From JAFCUW01 sp049897565 (lineage in GTDB: Bacteria; Pseudomonadota; Gammaproteobacteria; Burkholderiales; Burkholderiaceae_D): 64,000 nucleotides of DNA. Shown here piece by piece: positions 10,535-18,115 of this stretch (positions are counted from its first letter, which is position 1; every line of letters begins with the position of its first letter). The stretch covers positions 1-64,000 of the forward strand of contig NZ_JAFCWM010000021.1 of assembly GCF_049897565.1 (NCBI RefSeq). Direction: 5' to 3'. The translations under genes were made by a program, and so were the position numbers. The notes beneath the pieces are model-generated. The model ran no database searches, was not told the origin of the DNA, and saw nothing but the letters and a program-made list of their open reading frames with translations.

Positions 10535-11005
10535 TTAGTGGTGCGCGTGCCCAGCCGCCGGCGCTTTCGGCGCCGCATACGTCAGCGCCTTGACCGGCGC
10601 GTCGACGACAACGGTCTCGCGCTTGCCCTGCTGGCGCTCGACCAGCAGCGACAGCGGCACGCTTTCGCCTTCCTTGAGTTGCTTGTTCAGGCCGACGAGC
10701 ATGATGTGGTAGCCGCCGGAGGCCAGGTTCACCGTTTCGCCGGCCGGCAGGTCGATGCCATCGACTTCGCGCATTTTCATCATCTGGCCGACCATCTCCA
10801 TCTTGTGGATTTCGACCGACTTGGCCACCGGCGAACTGGCCGACACCAGCCGCGCGGCATCGGCCGAGCGCACATGCATGAAGGCGCCGCTGGACTTTTG
10901 CTGCGGCACCGTGGCGCGCACCCAGGGCTCGCTGACGGTGGTCTGGGCAAGCGCGGTGGAGGCAAACGCGATCGAAGCGATCAGCGCGAAGAGTGGCTTT
11001 TTCAT
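10535..11005 (-). CDS. Periplasmic copper chaperone PCuAC
   Basis: A 156-residue exported protein with a signal peptide (MKKPLFALIASIAFASTALA). It carries the PCuA(C) copper-site pattern, with HKMEM at about 67-71, further Met residues (MMKM) and GGYHIMLVGL near 98. PCuAC proteins deliver Cu(I) to the CuA or CuB site of cytochrome c oxidase. The C-terminal AAGHAHH tail may add metal ligands. No SCO-like partner is next to it. The stop is 6 bp from the stop of the convergent DUF2807 gene. Confidence 0.88.
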   Translation of the reverse strand: MKKPLFALIASIAFASTALAQTTVSEPWVRATVPQQKSSGAFMHVRSADAARLVSASSPVAKSVEIHKMEMVGQMMKMREVDGIDLPAGETVNLASGGYHIMLVGLNKQLKEGESVPLSLLVERQQGKRETVVVDAPVKALTYAAPKAPAAGHAHH

Positions 11006-11181
11006 TGCGGTTCCCGGACAAGTAAATAGACAGATGGTGCAGCGATTATAGCGCAGGCGCTGTCGTGTACTTGCCTGCAGCCGCCAGACGCGAACCACAT
11101 TCGTCAGCTTGAAAACCGTCATGCTCGCCATTGGCAAACCCGACTTCCCGCGAAGGCGGGCATCGCTACCACTTCTGGTGA

Positions 11182-11724
11182 TCAGCGCTCTTCCTTGTAC
11201 AGCTCGCGCTCCACCAGCACGGTGTCGACGCTGTCGGTCAGCCAGATCTGGCCGTCCTGGATGGTGCACTGCAGCTGCATGTTCCGGTTCGCCATTTTCT
11301 GCAGCTGCACCGCCGCCTCGCTCGGAATGTTGATCACCGACAGATTCTTCGCCCGTTCGAGCTTGTTGGCGATCTGCTTGAACCAGATATGGCTCGTCGC
11401 GCCGTAGCTGTACACCACCACCTTCGCGGCGCGCCCGCACGCCTTCAGCAGGCGCTTGTCGTCCGGCTGGCCCACTTCCACCCACAACTCGATCGCGCCG
11501 GTCAGGTCTTTCTGCCACAGGTCCGGTTCATCGGTGTCGAACAAGCCCTTGGTAAACGTCAGCGATTCGCTCGCGTTGATGGCGAACGCCAGCAGCCGGA
11601 TCATCATCCGTTCGTCCGTTTCCGACGGGTGGCGCGCCAAGGTCAGCAAGTGCTGCTGATAGTAGTTGCGGTCCATGTCCGCAATCTGCAGTTCGGCTTT
11701 GTAGATTGTCGCTTTAAGTGCCAT
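11182..11724 (-). CDS. yaeQ: YaeQ family protein
   Basis: A 180-residue protein that matches YaeQ along its whole length (MALKATIYKAELQIADMDRNYYQ; HPSETDERMMIRLLAFA; DEPDLWQKDLTGAIELWVEVGQPD). YaeQ has a nuclease-like PD-(D/E)XK fold, but its cellular task is not established. It follows purU on the minus strand with a 21-nt gap and is probably co-transcribed with it. Confidence 0.92.
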   Translation of the reverse strand: MALKATIYKAELQIADMDRNYYQQHLLTLARHPSETDERMMIRLLAFAINASESLTFTKGLFDTDEPDLWQKDLTGAIELWVEVGQPDDKRLLKACGRAAKVVVYSYGATSHIWFKQIANKLERAKNLSVINIPSEAAVQLQKMANRNMQLQCTIQDGQIWLTDSVDTVLVERELYKEER

Positions 11725-11745
11725 TGATGCTCGATGAAGGTAAGG

Positions 11746-12615
11746 TTATTTGAAGACGACAGTCTTGTCGCCGTTTTGCAAAATGCGGTGTTCGACGAAC
11801 CACTTGACAGCGCGCGCCAGCACCACGCACTCGACGTCGCGCCCGATCGCCGTCAGCGTCTCGGCCGTCATCGCATGGTCGACCCGCTCGACATCTTGCT
11901 CGATGATCGGGCCTTCGTCGAGGTCGCCGGTGACGAAGTGCGCCGTCGCGCCGATCAGCTTGACGCCGCGCCGGTGCGCCTGCGCGTACGGCTTGGCGCC
12001 CTTGAAACTTGGCAAAAACGAGTGGTGGATGTTGATCGCCTTGCCGGCCATCGCCTCGCACAGCCCCGGCGACAAAATCTGCATGTAGCGCGCCAGCACC
12101 ACCAGGTCGACGCGGTGGTTGGCCATCAGCTCGAGCACCTTCGCTTCCTGCGCCAGCTTGGCCGCTTCGTCGGCGCCGGTCGCCAGCGGCAGGTGGTGGA
12201 ACGGGATGTTGTAGCTCGCCGCCAGCTGGTAAAAGTCCATGTGGTTCGACACGATCGCCGGAATTTCGACCGGCAGCAAGCCGCTCTTGTAGCGAAACAG
12301 CAGGTCGTTCAGGCAGTGGCCGATCTTCGACACCATCAGCATCACGCGCGGCTTGGCGCGCGCGTCGTGCAGCTGCCACGTCATCTGCATCGGCGCGCAC
12401 ATGGCGGCAAAGCCGCCGCGCAGGCCGGCGTCGCTCACCGCCCCATCTTCCAGCGCGAAATGCACGCGCATGAAAAACAGGTTCGACTCGGCGTCGCCGA
12501 ACTGGGCCGAGTCGATGATGTTGCAGCCGTGCTCGGCCAGGAAACCGGACACGCGATGGACGATGCCGCGCTGGTCAAGACAGGAAAGGGTCAGGATGTA
12601 TTCGGGCTGCGTCAT
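11746..12615 (-). CDS. purU: Formyltetrahydrofolate deformylase
   Basis: A 289-residue enzyme that hydrolyses 10-formyl-tetrahydrofolate to formate and tetrahydrofolate, balancing one-carbon pools and supplying formate for purine synthesis. An N-terminal ACT-like domain (LTLSCLDQRGIVHRVSGFLAEHGCNI) is followed by a formyl-transferase domain with NHMDFYQLA, the catalytic-region HHSFLPSFKGAKPYAQA and TAHFVTGDLDEGPIIEQD. The ATG at 12615 (MTQPEYI) gives the normal family length. It is divergent from the reductase gene at 12754 and upstream of yaeQ. Confidence 0.94.
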   Translation of the reverse strand: MTQPEYILTLSCLDQRGIVHRVSGFLAEHGCNIIDSAQFGDAESNLFFMRVHFALEDGAVSDAGLRGGFAAMCAPMQMTWQLHDARAKPRVMLMVSKIGHCLNDLLFRYKSGLLPVEIPAIVSNHMDFYQLAASYNIPFHHLPLATGADEAAKLAQEAKVLELMANHRVDLVVLARYMQILSPGLCEAMAGKAINIHHSFLPSFKGAKPYAQAHRRGVKLIGATAHFVTGDLDEGPIIEQDVERVDHAMTAETLTAIGRDVECVVLARAVKWFVEHRILQNGDKTVVFK

Positions 12616-12753
12616 GGGCGTCAACGTTGCAAGAAGTGGGTCGGGCAAGCCCGCCATTGTCGCACGCGACGGCGAATTTTCCATCATGGCAAAATAGCAC
12701 GACCGTGCAATTTACGGTATATTGTTCGCTCCATCCCCCACCAAGGAAGCGCC

Positions 12754-13785
12754 ATGTCCGACACCACCCTGCTGAACCAGCAATTTCGCCTCGCCGCGCG
12801 GCCGGTCGGCCTGCCCAAGCCGACCGACTGGCAGATGACGAGCGAAACGGTGCGCGACATCGCCGACGGCGAAATCGTCGTCAAGGCGCTGTACCTGTCG
12901 CTCGACCCGGCCATGCGCGGCTGGATGAACGAAGGCAAGTCGTACATCAAGCCGGTCGGCATCGGCGACGTCATGCGCGCCGGCGGCGTCGGCGTGGTGG
13001 TGGCGTCGAAGTCGCCGAAGTTCGCCGTCGGCGATCACGTCTCCGGTTCAATCGGCGTGCAGCGCTACTGGGTCGGCGCGGCCGACGACAAGTACGGCGC
13101 CTACTTCAAGATCGATCCGGCGATCGCGCCGCTGCCGACCTGGCTCAACACGCTCGGCATGCCCGGCATGACCGGCTACTTCGGCCTGCTCGAAGTGGGC
13201 CAGCCGAAAGCGGGCGAAACGGTCGTGGTGTCGGGCGCGGCCGGCGCGGTCGGCCAGACCGTCGGCCAGGTCGCCAAGCAGCTCGGTTGCCGCGTGGTCG
13301 GCATTGCCGGCGGCAAGGACAAGTGCGACTTCGTCGTCAAGGAACTCGGCTTCGACGCCTGCATCGACTACAAGGCCGGCGACGTGCGTGCCGGCCTGAA
13401 AGAATATTGCCCGAACGGCGTCGACGTGTATTTCGACAATGTCGGCGGCGAGATCCTCGACACCGTCCTCACCCGCATCAACATGCGCGCCCGCATCGTC
13501 ATCTGCGGCGCCATCTCGCAATACAACAACACCGCGCCGGTCAAGGGTCCGTCGAACTACCTGTCGCTGCTGGTGAACCGCGCGCGCATGGAAGGCATCG
13601 TCGTGTTCGATTACGCCGACCGTTACCCCCTGGGCGTGGCGGCGATCGGCAAGTGGCTCAAGGAAGGCAACTTCAAGAGCCGCGAGGACGTCGTTGAAGG
13701 CCTGGAGAATTTCCCCGACGCGCTGCTGATGCTGTTTACCGGAAAAAACTTCGGCAAGCTCGTACTCAAGCTCGCCGACGCTTAG
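12754..13785 (+). CDS. NADP-dependent medium-chain reductase (zinc-independent, CurA-like)
   Basis: A 343-residue member of the MDR superfamily close to YncB/CurA and leukotriene B4 12-hydroxydehydrogenase types, which reduce alpha,beta-unsaturated carbonyls with NADPH. It has the N-terminal GroES-like domain (YLSLDPAMRGWMNE) and the nucleotide-binding GAAGAVGQTVGQVAKQLGCRVVGIAGG segment split by helix boundaries near residue 155, with EYCPNGVDVYFDNVGGE downstream. No zinc-binding Cys cluster is visible. AAGGAAG precedes the ATG. It is monocistronic, divergent from purU. Confidence 0.9.
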   Translation: MSDTTLLNQQFRLAARPVGLPKPTDWQMTSETVRDIADGEIVVKALYLSLDPAMRGWMNEGKSYIKPVGIGDVMRAGGVGVVVASKSPKFAVGDHVSGSIGVQRYWVGAADDKYGAYFKIDPAIAPLPTWLNTLGMPGMTGYFGLLEVGQPKAGETVVVSGAAGAVGQTVGQVAKQLGCRVVGIAGGKDKCDFVVKELGFDACIDYKAGDVRAGLKEYCPNGVDVYFDNVGGEILDTVLTRINMRARIVICGAISQYNNTAPVKGPSNYLSLLVNRARMEGIVVFDYADRYPLGVAAIGKWLKEGNFKSREDVVEGLENFPDALLMLFTGKNFGKLVLKLADA

Positions 13786-13822
13786 CCAGCCCCTTCACCG
13801 ATCCGCACCACTCGCTTGAAAA

Positions 13823-13844
13823 GGTCTGACCTATAGGTCAGACC
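13823..13844. repeat. Perfect 22-bp palindrome (GGTCTGACC family)
   Basis: GGTCTGACCTA followed by its exact complement TAGGTCAGACC. It lies in the 231-bp gap between the reductase and the phasin-like gene, and shares its core with the palindromes at 7061 and 31120. Confidence 0.85.
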
Positions 13845-14016
13845 ACCGCAGCACCCGCATCGTTCCCGCTTCGCTGCCCTCGCTTGACCTATCTCACTCG
13901 CAGCTCGAATTGCCTGAACTTGGCGCGTCAGTCGACGTCTATTTGAAGTCCATTCCTGGGCACGCGCATCGCTGCCATGCGGCGCTCTTTTCCGACCGAC
14001 TGAAGCTGAGGACAAC

Positions 14017-14409
14017 ATGCAATTATTCAACGACAACCCCGCCCTGCGTGCGCAACTCGAATCGCAGGTCGACTTCATGACCGAATTTGCCCAGCGGGCC
14101 TACGACGCCATGCGCCAGCTGAGCGACATCAACCTGAAACTGGCGCGCCAGTGCACCGAAAGCGCGTTGTACACCGGCCGTGAACTGCTCTCGTGCAGCG
14201 ACCCGGCCAAGTTTGTCGAGACGGCGATGAAGCAGGTGCCGCCGGCCAACGAGCGCATGCGCGCCTACCATCAGCAGCTGCTCGGCGTCATCGCCGGCGC
14301 CCAGCAGGACTTCACGCGCGCGGCCGAAGCGCACATTCCGGAAGCGAGCCGCTACGCCCGCGCGGCCGGCGGCGATGTGCCGGACGACGCCAGCGGCGCC
14401 ATGCACTGA
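14017..14409 (+). CDS. Phasin family protein
   Basis: A 130-residue, helix-rich protein with phasin features: QLFNDNPALRAQLESQVDFMTEFAQRAYDAMRQLSDINLKLA, split here by predicted helix, and a hydrophilic tail. Phasins coat polyhydroxybutyrate granules and are also linked to stress resistance. The acetoacetyl-CoA reductase at 36258 shows that PHB chemistry exists in this genome. It lies 31 nt upstream of a hemerythrin gene and may share its transcript. Confidence 0.65.
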   Translation: MQLFNDNPALRAQLESQVDFMTEFAQRAYDAMRQLSDINLKLARQCTESALYTGRELLSCSDPAKFVETAMKQVPPANERMRAYHQQLLGVIAGAQQDFTRAAEAHIPEASRYARAAGGDVPDDASGAMH

Positions 14410-14440
14410 CCGCCACTACCACGCACATCAGGAGCTCACC

Positions 14441-14986
14441 ATGAAACGCAAACAGACAGACGGCGCAGCCACTGCACTCGAGCTGCTCAGGGCCGACCAC
14501 GACAGGGTCAAGACCATGTTCCGCGAGTTCGACACGCTCAAGGGCAAGGACGACGACGATCGCCGCAAGACCGAACTGGTCGACGAAATCTGCTACGAGC
14601 TGACGTTGCACGCGATGCTCGAAGAAGAGATCTTCTACCCGGTGCTGCGCAGCGCGATCGATGACGACGAACTGCTCGACGAGGCCGACATCGAGCACGC
14701 CGGCGCACGCGAGCTGATCGGACAGCTCGAAGTGATGATGCCCGGCGACGACCACTTCGACGCCACCGTCACCGTGCTCGGCGAAGAAGTCGCGCACCAC
14801 ATCGACAAAGAAGAGAGCGAATTGTTCGACGCGGCGCGCAACGCCGGCATCGACCTCGACGACCTTGGCGAGCAGCTCGCGTCGCGCAAGGAAGAACTTG
14901 AGGAAGACTTGTCGTCGCCGCCGTCGACGATCGACGCGATGGCGCCGCACGAAGGGGCGCGCCGCCAGCCGCGCGCCCCGAACTAG
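14441..14986 (+). CDS. Hemerythrin-like HHE domain protein
   Basis: A 181-residue cytoplasmic protein with a four-helix HHE domain. Candidate di-iron ligands: His in LLRADHDRVKTMF, His and Glu in LHAMLEEEIFYP, His in DIEHAGARELI, and His/Glu in AHHIDKEESELF. Related proteins bind oxygen or nitric oxide or protect against oxidative stress. An AGGAG site precedes the ATG. The C-terminal 30 residues are acidic, then Pro/Arg-rich and probably disordered. Neighbours are a phasin-like and a KGG stress protein. Confidence 0.88.
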   Translation: MKRKQTDGAATALELLRADHDRVKTMFREFDTLKGKDDDDRRKTELVDEICYELTLHAMLEEEIFYPVLRSAIDDDELLDEADIEHAGARELIGQLEVMMPGDDHFDATVTVLGEEVAHHIDKEESELFDAARNAGIDLDDLGEQLASRKEELEEDLSSPPSTIDAMAPHEGARRQPRAPN

Positions 14987-15099
14987 GGCGGAACTAAAGG
15001 CCTTCCCCTACCTCTAAATCCACGAGCGCATCAATGCGCGCGCCCGGCGCGGGACCATCCCCCCGGTTTTCAGCACAGTGTGCACACCAGGAGATCGAC

Positions 15100-15456
15100 A
15101 TGGCGACAAGCAAAGACAGTAGCGGTGGCAAAGGCGCCACCTCGGGCGGCAACGCCCAGAAAAGCGGAACGGCCAAGCGCGGCTTTGCCGCAATGGACCA
15201 CAACCAGCAGCGGGAGATCGCCAGCAAGGGTGGCCAGGCCGCACACCAGAAAGGAACCGCGCACGAATTCGACTCGGAAGAAGCGCGTCGGGCCGGACAA
15301 AAAGGCGGCGAGGCGGTCAGCCGCGACCGTGAACACATGGCCGACATCGGCCGCAAAGGCGGCGAGAGCCGGCAGTCGGCCAACCGCGCCGCCGCCGCGG
15401 CAGCTGCCGCCGCCAACGCACCGAAAGGCAACCGCCAAGGCAACAAGGAGGAATAG
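15100..15456 (+). CDS. KGG-repeat general stress protein
   Basis: A 118-residue hydrophilic protein with the stress-induced acidophilic repeat (KGG / con-10 type): RGFAAMDHNQQREIASKGGQAAH, split by a turn, then SEEARRAGQKGGEAVSRD and MADIGRKGGESR. The ends are low complexity, with Gly/Ser first and a poly-Ala and Asn/Gly/Lys tail. Such proteins are made in stationary phase or desiccation and have no known enzyme activity. AGGAG lies 7 nt before the ATG. Confidence 0.85.
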   Translation: MATSKDSSGGKGATSGGNAQKSGTAKRGFAAMDHNQQREIASKGGQAAHQKGTAHEFDSEEARRAGQKGGEAVSRDREHMADIGRKGGESRQSANRAAAAAAAAANAPKGNRQGNKEE

Positions 15457-15652
15457 GCCTGTGCTGCAGGCGCCTTCGCGCCGGCATGCCGGACCGGCAT
15501 CGCTTTGAATAACGTGTCACGTTGCATTGCTGCTGCTGCGATCAGCTAGTCGTATCCGCTATTTGCGCCGGGCCGGGAAGCGCTCTTCCGCGCCCGGCAT
15601 TTTTCCCGCCCGCCCCACCGGCGCCGACGCGATGTGGTACATTCGCCGGCCT

Positions 15653-16162
15653 ATGCCTACACTGAAATACCTCAGCGCCTACTCGGAGCAGACCCGCGCC
15701 CAGGTGGCGCAGCTGATCGCCGACGACAAGCTCGCCGCCGTGCTGCGCCAGCGCTATCCGCACGCGCACGCGATCCGCACCGACAAGGCGCTGTTCGACT
15801 ACGTGCAGGACCTGAAGTCAGAGTTCCTGCGCCACGCCGAGCCGATCAGCAAGGTCGCGTTCGACAACAAGATCCAGGTGATCCAGCACGCGCTCGGGCT
15901 GCACACGTCGATCTCGCGGGTACAAGGCAGCAAGCTCAAAGCCAAGCACGAGATCCGCATCGCCACCGTCTTCAAGACCGTGCCGCTCGAAATGCTGCGC
16001 ATGATCGCCGTGCACGAACTGGCGCACGTGAAGGAAAAGCAGCACGACAAGACGTTCTACAAGCTGTGCTGCCACATGGAGCCGCAGTACCACCAGTACG
16101 AATTTGACTTGCGCCTGGCTCTCACCGTGCTCGACACGTCGGGCGAGCGCCTGTGGAGCTGA
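15653..16162 (+). CDS. YgjP/M48-like zinc metallopeptidase domain protein
   Basis: A 169-residue protein with the DUF45/YgjP-like protease core: HELAHVKEKQHDKTFY (HExxH plus the downstream His) near residues 122-137 and the C-terminal HMEPQYHQYEFDLRL. The substrate is unknown. The ATG at 15653 (MPTLKYL) gives the family start; upstream in-frame codons read as non-protein. Monocistronic. Confidence 0.85.
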   Translation: MPTLKYLSAYSEQTRAQVAQLIADDKLAAVLRQRYPHAHAIRTDKALFDYVQDLKSEFLRHAEPISKVAFDNKIQVIQHALGLHTSISRVQGSKLKAKHEIRIATVFKTVPLEMLRMIAVHELAHVKEKQHDKTFYKLCCHMEPQYHQYEFDLRLALTVLDTSGERLWS

Positions 16163-16376
16163 CGCGGGTTGTATCCATTTTGCAACATTGAGTGAACTTT
16201 GGCAATTCAGACTTTGCTTCGTGTATGCAATAGCTAGTCGGCGGTGTCCTCTTCGTGTCCCATGCAATGCGCACAACGATCCCGTCACAATCTTAGGACG
16301 ACCCTTCGCGCCGCTTGAATTACCGCTGCGCGAGGGCGCAAGTTTTCGCCCCACCTGTCCTGATGAGAACATTTCA

Positions 16377-17663
16377 ATGCACGTTAAGCAACCGGCAGAG
16401 CTCCGAATAACCGCCAGCGCCAGAGGCCCGCGGCCAGTTCTGCGTTTCGGCGCGGCCCTGATCGGTTTCGCCTGCGCGGCGTGCGCCCACGCCGACGAGC
16501 TGGCGAAACCGGCATGGTCGTTCAGCGGTTTTGGCAGCGCCGGCGTGGCGTACTCGAACCATGCCCACGCTGACTACATCACGTCGGCACTCAAGCCCGA
16601 CGGCGTCGGCGCGAGCGGCCGCTGGAGCACCAGCCTCGACAGCCGGCTCGGTGCGCAACTCAATTACACGGCAAACGACCAGTGGTCCGCCGTGGTGCAG
16701 GCCGTCACCGAACAGCGCCTCGACAACAGCTACCGGCCGGTCATCGAATGGGCCAACGTCAAGTACCAGGCCAGTGCCGACCTGGCGCTGCGGGTCGGGC
16801 GCATCGCGCTGCCGATGTTCCTGGCAGCCGACTACCGCAAGGTCGGCTACGCTCTGCCCTGGGCGCGCTCGCCGGTGGAAGTGTATGGCGTCATCCCGCT
16901 CACCAGCAGCGACGGCATCGACGCGACCTACCGTTTCAACCGCGGCGCGGTCAAGAACGTCACCCAGGTGTTTTTCGGCCAGACCCGCCTGGCACTACCG
17001 GCCGGCGGCGCCATCGAGGCGAAGCGGCTGGCCGGTTTTGCCAACACCACCGAATACGGCGCCGCCAGCGTGCGCGTGAGCATGCTGCGCACCGATCTGA
17101 CGATTGACATCCTGCGCGACCTGTTCGACGGCCTGCGCCAGTTCGGCCCGCAAGGCGCTGGCCTGGCTGAGCGTTACGCGCTCGACAACAAACAGGTGAC
17201 CGCGCTTAGCGTCGGCGCCAACTACGATCCGGGCCGCTGGTTCGTCATGAGCGAAGTGGGGCGCATGCGCACGCGCTCCCTGCTCGGCGACACGACCGGA
17301 CTGTACGCCACGGCCGGCTACCGTCTGGGCGCCTTCACGCCCTACGTCGCCTATGCGCGCGTCAAGGCCGACAGCGCCACCACCGAGCGTGGCCTCGATC
17401 TGTCGCGTTTGCCGCCGGCCGCGGCGCGCGCCGGCACCATCCTCAATGGCAGCTTGAACGCGCTGCTGACGACCGTTCCGGCGCAGCGCACGATCAGCAT
17501 CGGCGCCCGCTGGGACTGTGGCACCGACGTCGCACTCAAGCTTCAGCTCGATCGCGCGACCCCGCAGGACGGCTCGCGCGGCACCTTCACCAATGTCCAG
17601 CCAGGCTTTCGCTCCGGCAGCGCCGTGAACGTCGCGAGCGCGCTGCTTGACTTTGTTTTCTAA
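16377..17663 (+). CDS. Outer-membrane beta-barrel protein, porin-like
   Basis: A 428-residue protein with a signal peptide (to about residue 40, ACAHA-DEL) followed by alternating amphipathic strands, ending in aromatic Phe (ALLDFVF), the usual C-terminal signature for barrel assembly. Typical strand phrases include WSFSGFGSAGVAYSN, LRVGRIALPMF and LYATAGYRLGAFTPYVAYAR. It is probably a specific porin or a sensory-operon barrel. The next gene starts 10 nt downstream and a GGDEF-EAL gene 7 nt after that, so the three form one operon. The start is inferred from the signal peptide. Confidence 0.75.
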   Translation: MHVKQPAELRITASARGPRPVLRFGAALIGFACAACAHADELAKPAWSFSGFGSAGVAYSNHAHADYITSALKPDGVGASGRWSTSLDSRLGAQLNYTANDQWSAVVQAVTEQRLDNSYRPVIEWANVKYQASADLALRVGRIALPMFLAADYRKVGYALPWARSPVEVYGVIPLTSSDGIDATYRFNRGAVKNVTQVFFGQTRLALPAGGAIEAKRLAGFANTTEYGAASVRVSMLRTDLTIDILRDLFDGLRQFGPQGAGLAERYALDNKQVTALSVGANYDPGRWFVMSEVGRMRTRSLLGDTTGLYATAGYRLGAFTPYVAYARVKADSATTERGLDLSRLPPAAARAGTILNGSLNALLTTVPAQRTISIGARWDCGTDVALKLQLDRATPQDGSRGTFTNVQPGFRSGSAVNVASALLDFVF

Positions 17664-17673
17664 GAGGGCGCCG

Positions 17674-18108
17674 ATGAAATTTCCCTCCCTGCGGCACCTG
17701 CTGTTTCCTGTCGTGCTGGCGTTGCTCTCCCCTGGCGCCAACGCCGGCGAGCTGGTCGTGATCGTCTCGGCCAAGAGTCCGGTGGCGGCGCTGCGCGCCG
17801 ACCAGGTCGCCGATATCTTTCTCGGCCAGGTCGGCCGCTTCCCCGACGGCGGCGAGGCCGTCGCCCTCGACCAGGGCATCGGCTCGGCCCAGCGCGACGA
17901 GTTCTACACCAAGGTGGCGGCCAAGACGCCGGCGCTGGTGAAGGCGTACTGGAGCAAGATGATCTTCACCGGCCGCGGCCAACCGCCGCGCGAAGCGCCC
18001 AGCAGCGCGGCAATTCGCAAGCTCGTGGCCGACAATCCGTCGCTGATCGGTTACATCGACAGGTCCGCGCTGGACGCGTCGGTGAAACCGGTGCTGGCGC
18101 TGCACTGA
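17674..18108 (+). CDS. Short PstS-like periplasmic phosphate-binding protein
   Basis: A 144-residue exported protein (signal peptide to about residue 25, PGANA-GEL) with the core of a PstS-like domain: VIVSAKSPVAALRADQVADIFLGQ, then YWSKMIFTGRGQPP and VADNPSLIGYIDRS. It is less than half the length of a complete ABC phosphate-binding protein and has no transporter genes beside it. It sits between an outer-membrane barrel and a membrane GGDEF-EAL protein, so a sensing role that feeds the c-di-GMP enzyme is a reasonable inference. Confidence 0.75.
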   Translation: MKFPSLRHLLFPVVLALLSPGANAGELVVIVSAKSPVAALRADQVADIFLGQVGRFPDGGEAVALDQGIGSAQRDEFYTKVAAKTPALVKAYWSKMIFTGRGQPPREAPSSAAIRKLVADNPSLIGYIDRSALDASVKPVLALH

Positions 18109-18115
18109 CCGACGC